Position numbers and translations under genes: made by a program
Source of the DNA: Corynebacterium sp. HMSC036D02
GTDB lineage: Bacteria > Actinomycetota > Actinomycetes > Mycobacteriales > Mycobacteriaceae
Direction: 5' to 3'
Length of the DNA: 64,000 nucleotides
NCBI RefSeq assembly: GCF_001836165.1
Contig: NZ_KV827649.1
Location: 118,008 to 182,007 of the forward strand
Shown: positions 55,284-64,000 of the stretch, in pieces
How positions within the stretch are numbered: the stretch's first letter is position 1
How the letters are laid out: the number at the start of each line of letters is the position of its first letter
The notes under the pieces: generated by a model
Seen by the model: the letters and a program-made list of their open reading frames with translations, nothing else
What the model was told of the DNA's origin: nothing
Databases searched by the model: none

Positions 55284-58200
55284 TTAGAACGCACCTGTGG
55301 AGGGGTTAGCGGAGATTTCAACGGTGCGGGTATCGGCTTCAGCGTCGTCTACCCCGCCGGCACCTTCGGCGTCTTGGACCTCCTTCGGGGCCTCTGCTGG
55401 GTCAGCGCCCTTGATCATCCAGATGATAGTGTCGAGCTCCTCCGGCTTGACCAGAACCTCACGTGCCTTGGAGCCTTCGGAAGGCCCGACAACACCGCGC
55501 GACTCCATGAGGTCCATGAGTCGACCGGCCTTGGCAAAGCCGATGCGCAGCTTGCGCTGGAGCATCGACGTCGAGCCCAACTGGGAGGTGACCACAAGGT
55601 CGACGGCCTCCAAGAGATCGTCCATATCCTTGCCGATCTCCTCGTCGATCTCCTTCTTCGCCTCCGAGGCCTTATCGTCCGTCACGCCTTCCGTGTAGTT
55701 CGGCGAGCCCTGTGCCTTCGCGGCGTCGACAACCGCCTGCACCTCCTCGTCGGAGACGAACGCACCCTGCATACGCACCGGGCGGCCGCCCTGCGGGATG
55801 AAGAGGCCATCGCCCATACCGATGAGCTTCTCGGCTCCACCCTGATCCAGGATAACTCGAGAGTCCGTAAGCGAGGACGTCGCAAAAGCCAGACGAGAAG
55901 GAACGTTGGTCTTAATAAGACCGGTCACAACGTCCACGGACGGGCGCTGCGTTGCCAGCACCAAGTGGATACCGGCCGCACGTGCCTTTTGAGTAATGCG
56001 AACGATGGAATCCTCAATTTCCTTCGGCGCCGTCATCATGAGGTCCGCGAGCTCATCCACGACGCACACGATGTACGGGTACGGGCGCATCTCTCGTTGG
56101 GAGCCGGCAGGAGCCTGGTATTCGCCACTGCGGACCTTCCGGTTGAAGTCCTCGATCTTGCGCACGCGGGCAGCCTGCATGTCCATGTAGCGCTGCTCCA
56201 TCTCCTCCACCAGCCACTGCAGGGCCGCCGCAGCTTTCTTTGGCTGCGTAATGATCGGGGTGATGAGGTGCGGAATACCTTCGTACGGCGTGAGCTCCAC
56301 CATCTTCGGGTCGACGAGGATGAGGCGAACGTCTTCCGGCGTCGCGCGGGTCAACAGCGAGACCAGCATGGAATTCACGAAGGCCGACTTACCGGAACCG
56401 GTAGCACCGGCCACGAGCAGGTGCGGCATCTTCTTCACGGAGAAGGAGGTGTACTCACCTTCGATATCCTTACCCAAGCCGATCAGCATGGGGTCATGGT
56501 CAGCGCGCAGTGCCGGGGAATCCAAGACATCGCGCAAACGCACCATCTCGCGGTCCGCATTGGGCACCTCAATGCCGACTGCGGACTTGCCCGGAATCGG
56601 GGTGAGCAGGCGCAGATTATCCGTCGCCACAGCATAAGCCAGGTTGGACTGTAGGTTCGTAATCTTCGAAACCTTGACGCCTGGACCCAGCTCGATCTCG
56701 TAGCGCGTCACTGTCGGGCCACGGCTAAAACCAGTGACCTGGGCATTGACCTTGAATTCTTCAAAGACCTCGGTGATGGCCTCGATGATGCGATCGTTAG
56801 CCTCCGTGCGTGCCTTCGCAGGCTTGCCAGCGGTGAGCAGGTCCGTCGTCGGCACATCGTAGCCGCCGCCCAGGGCAGTGTCTTCCGCACCGCTCGGAGC
56901 TGCAGTCGTTTCTTCGGCTACGCTCTGAGCCTCGTCCTCAATCTTGGCACCCGTTCGCGCATCACGCCCGGATCGTTCCTGGAACATGCGCACTGCCTCG
57001 GAATGCGCGGCGGAGACCACGTCCTCTCCCGCCGAGCCAACCGACGCTGCGCTTGCCGACGTCTCCGCAGCCGCCGCTCCCAGTGCCGCGCCGGCGGCAC
57101 CGCCGACGTCCACGCGCGGACGCTTCTTCGGTGCTGGTTTCGGTACTGGCTGTGGCGCTGACTTCTGCTCCGGTTGCGGAGTTGGCTGCGGGGCTGGCTC
57201 AGGATCCGGTACGACGGGGAACTCGTCGGTATCATCCGCGCGGCTATCAAAGCTCGGGCGGCCGTGCTGTACGGGCTCCTGGCTTACTGGCTGAGCTGCC
57301 GAGTCGAAAGAGACGGTGGCATTGTCATCCAGAATCTGCTTTGGCATCGGCTTCGGTGTCTGCTTCGGGCGCGGTCGCGAAGTGTATGCCGGGCGCACAG
57401 GACGCTCACGCCCCTCGGCGATGGCGTCGATGTCATCGCTGACGTAGTCGTAGTCGTCCGCGGGGGCGTCGTCAAGCAGCTCCTGATCTGAACGATTCTT
57501 CCTGTCACGCAGGCCGCCGACGAGCGCCGCACATTGCGCGGCCACAAAATCATATGCTTCACGCAGGGTGATGCCCGTGATATTGAGTGCCCCATACACA
57601 ATGAGCAAGAAAAGCAAAGGCACCGCGACATAACTAGAAAAGGCCGCCACCAGCAGCTCGCCGACTCCAAAGCCGATGGCACCGCCTGCCTCCCCGGCGG
57701 CGTTGTTATTCCAGGTCAGCTTCGGAAGACCGGCAAAGATGTGAATGAGGCTCAGCATGCACACGACGATGAGGGCCGTGCCGCCCACCACTCGTGGCTT
57801 GAAATGGCCCGCCGGACCGGACAGATCCATCATGAGCGCAATGGCGACGGCGACCAGCGCAACGGGAAGAACATAGGCGCCCGCGCCAATCACATAGCGC
57901 ACAGCGTTGGTGAGGTACTCACCGATAATGCCGGCCACCTGGAACCACGTCGCGCAAGCAAGGATGATGGCCACGCCGATAAGCACAAGAGCCACCGCAT
58001 CTGGATTGGAGACGCGGATGCTCTTCTCAGTGTGAGCTGGACGCCCCATGACCGTCGTCGGCATCTCACTGTCGACGTCGCGTGCTCGCGTTACCTTGCT
58101 CTTTGTCGGAACAGCGCTATCGGCCTTGTTGCTCTTTTTCTTGTTCTTCGCGCGTCCAGAAATTTCCCCTGGCTCCCTCAACTCGTCGTAATCATCGTAG

Positions 58201-58514
58201 GCACCCTCGTCATGAGCAGCATCGTAGGCGGAGTCATAGAGGTCGTCATCTCGACTCCCCGCATCTACCGGCTTGAGACCGGCAAGGCCGTGCCCGACCC
58301 CTCGCGCCATGCTTCCCACGCCTCGGGCGGTAGCGCCAAAAACGGTTCCCAGTCCTCGGCCAACGGCGCGAAAGGCGCTGCCGGTCCTCTCTTCGGAGGT
58401 CTCGGCAGCGCGGGTTGCGGAGGTCAGCGAATAGCTTGTGCGGCCGGACGGCCGCGACCGATTGGCGGTGCGACCTCGGCCGGAGGCGCGAGACGGAGCG
58501 TTCTTGACAGACAT
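55284..58514 (-). CDS. ftsK: DNA translocase FtsK
   Basis: FtsK pumps chromosome DNA through the closing septum. The 1076-residue protein has a basic N-terminus of about 160 residues, four or five membrane helices (about 165-330), a Pro/Gln/Glu-rich linker (about 400-560), the RecA-like motor with [12 protein letters not shown] (about residue 701) and [14 protein letters not shown], and the DNA-orienting gamma domain in the last 65 residues. ATG 58514 gives [14 protein letters not shown] and is 7 nt from a -10, suggesting a leaderless transcript. Confidence 0.95.
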   Translation of the reverse strand: MSVKNAPSRASGRGRTANRSRPSGRTSYSLTSATRAAETSEERTGSAFRAVGRGLGTVFGATARGVGSMARGVGHGLAGLKPVDAGSRDDDLYDSAYDAAHDEGAYDDYDELREPGEISGRAKNKKKSNKADSAVPTKSKVTRARDVDSEMPTTVMGRPAHTEKSIRVSNPDAVALVLIGVAIILACATWFQVAGIIGEYLTNAVRYVIGAGAYVLPVALVAVAIALMMDLSGPAGHFKPRVVGGTALIVVCMLSLIHIFAGLPKLTWNNNAAGEAGGAIGFGVGELLVAAFSSYVAVPLLFLLIVYGALNITGITLREAYDFVAAQCAALVGGLRDRKNRSDQELLDDAPADDYDYVSDDIDAIAEGRERPVRPAYTSRPRPKQTPKPMPKQILDDNATVSFDSAAQPVSQEPVQHGRPSFDSRADDTDEFPVVPDPEPAPQPTPQPEQKSAPQPVPKPAPKKRPRVDVGGAAGAALGAAAAETSASAASVGSAGEDVVSAAHSEAVRMFQERSGRDARTGAKIEDEAQSVAEETTAAPSGAEDTALGGGYDVPTTDLLTAGKPAKARTEANDRIIEAITEVFEEFKVNAQVTGFSRGPTVTRYEIELGPGVKVSKITNLQSNLAYAVATDNLRLLTPIPGKSAVGIEVPNADREMVRLRDVLDSPALRADHDPMLIGLGKDIEGEYTSFSVKKMPHLLVAGATGSGKSAFVNSMLVSLLTRATPEDVRLILVDPKMVELTPYEGIPHLITPIITQPKKAAAALQWLVEEMEQRYMDMQAARVRKIEDFNRKVRSGEYQAPAGSQREMRPYPYIVCVVDELADLMMTAPKEIEDSIVRITQKARAAGIHLVLATQRPSVDVVTGLIKTNVPSRLAFATSSLTDSRVILDQGGAEKLIGMGDGLFIPQGGRPVRMQGAFVSDEEVQAVVDAAKAQGSPNYTEGVTDDKASEAKKEIDEEIGKDMDDLLEAVDLVVTSQLGSTSMLQRKLRIGFAKAGRLMDLMESRGVVGPSEGSKAREVLVKPEELDTIIWMIKGADPAEAPKEVQDAEGAGGVDDAEADTRTVEISANPSTGAF

Positions 58515-58521
58515 GCCTGCC

Positions 58522-58549
58522 ACTTTAGTAGCAAACACACCATTAACAA
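58522..58549 (-). promoter_or_regulatory. ftsK promoter, apparently leaderless
   Basis: On the minus strand TTGTTA (58549-58544), 16 nt, TAAAGT (58527-58522), then 7 nt to ATG 58514. There is no Shine-Dalgarno. Confidence 0.5.
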
Positions 58550-58591
58550 CATGCGCCACACGCGTGCACTGAAGATTTTAGACAGTTCAGC

Positions 58592-59218
58592 CTACAGACT
58601 TGACCTAACGACGGCGGATGAATCCCCGTCAATCTCAACGCGAGCCGCCTCGCGGCCGAACGCCCATAGGAGCAACTCGGAAACTGCCCCACGGACCCGC
58701 ACCACGTTGTCCCCCTTCGCTGCCACACGATGTTTATCCGCCGCGACGAGTGGCGCAAACCCAGCCGGCTCCAGCACTACCGGGAGGCGAGAGTGCGCCA
58801 ACAGCCTTAACCCGAGAAACTTTAGCGGTGCGAGCAACTCCTTCTGCACCGCTAGCGAGAAATCACGCGGTTCGCTGTGCGCATTGGCCCGGCGTAGGTC
58901 TTCGTGGTGCACAAAATGCTCTGCGGTGTTGAGCACTGAATCCACGTAGCGCAGAGGGTTGAGCTTTCCCAATCCCCTACCCCAGTCATCCACCAGTTCC
59001 TCAAAATCTCGCGCACGGACTTCCTCCATGATGCTGTCCGCATGGGAAGTCAGCGCTGGAACAAAAGAACTGATGACGACGTCGGGCCGGTTTTCGCGGA
59101 TCCAGAGGTGCGACACGAGGTCGCGGGCCGTCCACCCTTCGCACAACGTTGGAGCATCGGGACCAAGTTCACGGAATAACGCCACCATCTTGGCGCGTTC
59201 TGCTGAGGAAAACGACAT
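58592..59218 (-). CDS. TIGR03085 family protein (mycothiol-dependent-enzyme-like fold)
   Basis: A 208-residue actinobacterial protein of the TIGR03085 group within the DinB/maleylpyruvate-isomerase-like superfamily. LCEGWTARDLVSHLWIRE carries the first conserved His and FVHHEDLRRA the second pair; together they could bind a divalent metal. ATG 59218 gives MSFSSAERAKMV. A GC-rich hairpin abuts the start codon. Substrate unknown. Confidence 0.8.
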   Translation of the reverse strand: MSFSSAERAKMVALFRELGPDAPTLCEGWTARDLVSHLWIRENRPDVVISSFVPALTSHADSIMEEVRARDFEELVDDWGRGLGKLNPLRYVDSVLNTAEHFVHHEDLRRANAHSEPRDFSLAVQKELLAPLKFLGLRLLAHSRLPVVLEPAGFAPLVAADKHRVAAKGDNVVRVRGAVSELLLWAFGREAARVEIDGDSSAVVRSSL

Positions 59219-59220
59219 GC

Positions 59221-59257
59221 GCCCCAGCATACCTACCAGAAGCAGGAACGCTGGGGC
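59221..59257. repeat. GC-rich inverted repeat just before the TIGR03085 start
   Basis: GCCCCAGC (59221-59228) and GCTGGGGC (59250-59257) are exact inverted repeats around 21 nt; the arm ends 2 nt before ATG 59218. It may end rnj transcription or limit translation of the next gene. GGTAGG inside the loop is a possible Shine-Dalgarno. Confidence 0.5.
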
Positions 59258-59273
59258 ACTGTCTACCTAGACG

Positions 59274-61337
59274 TTAGAGCGATTCACGGGAGGCGTGAAC
59301 TTCATCGTCGTCAGGCATCAGGACATCCGAGTTCGTCGGCACGATGGTCGGCAGAATGACCGGCTCGCGCTTGTACTTGGAATCCATGAGCTTGGATACC
59401 TTGCGGCGCAGCTTCTGCACCATGCGGTAGGTATCGTTCTCGCCCTCAGCGGCGAGATCGTTCATCGTGGACTCAACCAACTTGGCAACCTCCGGCACGA
59501 TGCCGCGGTCATCGTCAGAGAAACCAGTGGTGGATACAGCCGGATGCTCAAGCAGCCGGGACGTGCGGTTATCAATCACACAGGTGATGGAAACGACGCC
59601 GCCAGAGCCGAGGTTGGTGCGGTCTGCCAGGGTATCTGCGTCGACGTCACCCATGGAGACGCCATCGACGTAGAGGTTACCCACGGTAATCTGGCCAACA
59701 ACCTCTGCACGGCCGTTGCGCAGATCAACGACAACGCCGTTCTGTGCCAGAACCACGCGGTCGCGGTCAACGCCAGTGGAGACTGCCAGTTCCTTGTTTG
59801 CACGCAGGTGACGCCACTCGCCGTGGACCGGCATAACGTTCTTCGGACGCGCAGCGTTGTACAGGAAGAGCAGCTCGCCGCCGTAGCCGTGGCCGGAGGC
59901 GTGAACCTTGGCTTCCTTGTTGGTGATAACTTCAGCACCAATCTGGGAGAGCATGTTCATGACACCGTAAACGGCCTCTTCGTTGCCCGGAATCAGGGAC
60001 GAGGAGAAGATGATGAGGTCGCCGTCGCGGACGGTGATCTGACGGTGCTCACGGCGTGCCATGCGTGACAACGCAGCCATTGGCTCGCCCTGGGTACCGG
60101 TGGTGATGAGCAAGACCTTGTGCGGTGCCATCTTGGCAGCCTCGTCGATCGAGATGATGGTTCCGCGCGGAACCTTCAGGAAGCCCATCTTCTCGGCGAT
60201 TTCCATGTTGCGCATCATCGAGCGGCCGTTGAAGGCAACCTTGCGGCCAGCATAAACGGCGGCGTCGATAGCTGCCTGTACACGGTACACGTTGGACGCG
60301 AAGGTTGCGATGATGACGCGCTGCTTAGCATTGGACACCAGGCGGCGGAAGGTAGCCGGGATATCTCCCTCGGATGCGGAAACGCCCGGGATGTTCGCGT
60401 TGGTGGATTCGCAGAGCATCAGGTCGACGCCCTCATCACCGTAGCGAGATAGCGCCGGAAGGTCGGTCGGACGGTTATCCAGCGGGGTCTGGTCCAGCTT
60501 GATGTCACCGGTGTGGATGATATTGCCAGCCGGGGTGCCCAGCATGATGCCCAGTGCATCCGGAACGGAGTGGTTAACTGCCCAAAAACGGCAGCGGAAC
60601 GAACCGTAGTTCACATCCGACTTCTCGTTGACCTCAACGAACTTCGGCTTCTGGCGGTGCTCCTTACACTTCGCCGCAATCAGCGCGATGGTAAAGCGCG
60701 ATGCCACGATTGGAATATCCGGGCGCAGCTTCAGCAGCCACGGGATAGCACCAATGTGGTCCTCGTGAGCGTGGGTTACAACGAGAGCCTTGACCTTGTG
60801 AATCTTCTTCTCGATCGGGCCAAAGTCCGGCAGGATCAGGTCAACGCCAGGCTCACCGGAGGACGGGAAGAGCACGCCACAGTCGATGATGAGCATCTCG
60901 TCCTGGTACTCGAAGACGGTCATGTTACGACCGATCTCAGAAATACCGCCCAGGGCATAAATACGCAGCGAATCCTTCTGCTGCTTCGGCGGCTCCGGCA
61001 GACGCTTCGTCAGATCCGCGCCCTGCATGGACTTGGGAACGTTGCGGCGGCCACGGTTGTTATTACGGTTGCGATTGTTGTTGCGGCCACCGTTGTTGTG
61101 GTTGTTGTTGCCGCCGCGACCGCGACCACGGCCGCCACGGGAACCACGGGAGCGAGAACGGCGGTTGCCGTCCTCAGAATTCGAGTTATTAGACTCGTTC
61201 GAATTATTGCCGGATGCAGCCGATTCGTTCGGCGCTTGAAAAACCGGCGAAGCCGCCTCATTCGAGGCGGTCTCAGTCTCCGAAGGCGGACCCGCCTTAC
61301 GGGTTACCTTGCGGGAGCGATTACGGGATTCAGTCAT
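59274..61337 (-). CDS. rnj: Ribonuclease J
   Basis: A 687-residue metallo-beta-lactamase/beta-CASP nuclease that processes and degrades RNA 5' to 3' and endonucleolytically. The zinc motif HAHEDHIGA is near residue 187, with AVNHSVPDALG, the beta-CASP region and the C-terminal ALR-type domain following. An N-terminal extension of about 95 residues is rich in Asn, Arg, Gly and Ser (runs like NNNHNNGGRNNN) and probably disordered, RNA-binding or dimerising. It starts 2 nt after dapA, so the two are co-transcribed. Confidence 0.95.
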   Translation of the reverse strand: MTESRNRSRKVTRKAGPPSETETASNEAASPVFQAPNESAASGNNSNESNNSNSEDGNRRSRSRGSRGGRGRGRGGNNNHNNGGRNNNRNRNNNRGRRNVPKSMQGADLTKRLPEPPKQQKDSLRIYALGGISEIGRNMTVFEYQDEMLIIDCGVLFPSSGEPGVDLILPDFGPIEKKIHKVKALVVTHAHEDHIGAIPWLLKLRPDIPIVASRFTIALIAAKCKEHRQKPKFVEVNEKSDVNYGSFRCRFWAVNHSVPDALGIMLGTPAGNIIHTGDIKLDQTPLDNRPTDLPALSRYGDEGVDLMLCESTNANIPGVSASEGDIPATFRRLVSNAKQRVIIATFASNVYRVQAAIDAAVYAGRKVAFNGRSMMRNMEIAEKMGFLKVPRGTIISIDEAAKMAPHKVLLITTGTQGEPMAALSRMARREHRQITVRDGDLIIFSSSLIPGNEEAVYGVMNMLSQIGAEVITNKEAKVHASGHGYGGELLFLYNAARPKNVMPVHGEWRHLRANKELAVSTGVDRDRVVLAQNGVVVDLRNGRAEVVGQITVGNLYVDGVSMGDVDADTLADRTNLGSGGVVSITCVIDNRTSRLLEHPAVSTTGFSDDDRGIVPEVAKLVESTMNDLAAEGENDTYRMVQKLRRKVSKLMDSKYKREPVILPTIVPTNSDVLMPDDDEVHASRESL

Positions 61338-61339
61338 TC

Positions 61340-62275
<936 letters not shown>

Positions 62276-62319
62276 CTATTGGCCGCATCGGGGTCGTGCG
62301 CGAGTCTCCTGCAAAGCCT

Positions 62320-63068
62320 TTAAGCGTACGGGCTCGAAGCCATTTCGGTGCCGTCAGCCAGGGTGGTGATATGGAAGTCGTCGAAAAGCACCGGCGATTG
62401 CTCCCGCAACAGCTTCAAGCACGTGACGGCGAGCTGGCGCATCTCTGTATCGGCTTGTTCAGTCGCCCGCGCGCCAATAAAGTGACGCCACGCGCGATAG
62501 TTTCCCGTCACGACGATGCGGGATTCCGTGAGATTAGGTAATACCGCACGCGCTGCTTGTCGAGCCTGTTTCTTGCGCAGCAATGCATTTGGCTCCTCTT
62601 CCAACTTGGACTCGAGAGCGTCGAGGAGCTCCTCGTAGACAAACCTCGCTTCGTCGGCCGCCTGGAGGGTCAACCGCGTTAGCTGTTCATCTTCCGCAAT
62701 GAATTTGGGCAGGACTACCTCCGCCTCCTCGGAATGCACGAAACGTTGCGAGAGCTGCGAGAAGGAGAAATGACGGTGGCGAACCAGCTCATGCGACGCC
62801 GACCGCGATAGTCCCCGTATATAGAGCGTCGCCGTAGCATGCTCCAGCAATGCATCGTGGCCTACCTCCAGAATGTGGTGCAGATAGGCCTGATTTGAGG
62901 CGGTACGGGGATTCGGCTTGTCGAAGGACTCATAACAGGCGCGTCCGGCAAATTCGACTAGAGCCTCGCTTTCCGACGCCCCCTCATCAACCTCCCAGTC
63001 CACTCCTCGCGGCGCATGGAATGCGGTTGCCGCAATGAGCTGGACATCAAGCTCAGAGACCTTTGCCA

Positions 63069-63069
<1 letters not shown>
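62320..63069 (-). CDS. thyX: FAD-dependent thymidylate synthase ThyX
   Basis: ThyX makes dTMP from dUMP using flavin and methylene-tetrahydrofolate. The 249-residue protein has the ThyX motif RHRHFSFSQLSQRFV and the late NYRAWRHFIGAR segment. Its ATG overlaps the dapB stop by one base (TAATG). The dapB-thyX-dapA order is standard in corynebacteria and mycobacteria. Confidence 0.95.

Positions 63070-64000
<931 letters not shown>

Overview
The window is a stretch of actinobacterial chromosome from a Corynebacterium. The best diagnostics are a DtxR with the whole diphtheria-toxin-repressor metal set (M10, H79, E83, H98, C102, E105, H106), the sigB-dtxR-galE order, a divS/nrdR cluster divergent from lexA, and the bioYMN, clgR-pspA, terC-ftsK and dapA-thyX-dapB blocks. 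The order of lexA, hflX, dapF, miaA, miaB, recX, recA, clgR, pgsA, ftsK and dapB also parallels the Mycobacterium tuberculosis Rv2719c-Rv2773c region. The species cannot be fixed from sequence alone. The PTS cluster looks unlike C. glutamicum because no fruR lies beside fruK. I see no prophage, insertion sequence, CRISPR array, rRNA or tRNA gene.

Layout. 0-3.5 kb: dhaL (cut by the window edge), dhaK and an SF2 helicase, all on the minus strand. 3.6-9.7 kb: DUF3039, DUF3099, a class I methyltransferase, dtd, sigB, dtxR and galE. 9.6-17.3 kb: DUF4192, PAC2, a DUF3516 helicase, a PfoR-like membrane protein and a VIT-family transporter. 17.4-19.8 kb: the peroxide locus ahpC-ahpD, divergent from oxyR. 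19.8-26.8 kb: a low-complexity membrane protein, hrpA, nrdR, divS and lexA. 27-33.4 kb: the sugar PTS (DeoR regulator, ptsI, fruK, ptsF, ptsH). 33.5-48.5 kb: uracil permease, hflX, dapF, miaA, DUF349, an old yellow enzyme, miaB, recX and recA. 48.7-55.1 kb: lipoprotein, bioYMN, pspA, clgR, cinA, pgsA and terC. 55.3-63.8 kb: ftsK, a TIGR03085 protein, rnj, dapA, thyX and dapB.

The genes fall into a few programmes. The SOS response is represented by lexA, divS-nrdR and recA-recX with LexA-type boxes. Envelope and proteotoxic stress is represented by sigB, clgR and hflX, each with a SigH-type GGAAC-N18-GTT promoter of the same spacing. Metal handling is represented by dtxR, the VIT protein and terC. 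Carbon entry runs through the fructose PTS, and lysine/cell-wall precursor synthesis through dapA, dapB and dapF.

The most interesting non-coding element is the terC leader. It looks like a yybP-ykoY manganese riboswitch in which one CCTCC segment can pair either with the aptamer P1 strand or with the terC Shine-Dalgarno sequence. Other notable signals are two perfect DnaA boxes in inverted orientation at 10.84-10.90 kb, a 100-nt three-way-junction-like repeat at 34.04-34.15 kb, palindromic operator candidates at several promoters, and many genes whose -10 box lies exactly seven bases before the start codon (leaderless mRNAs).
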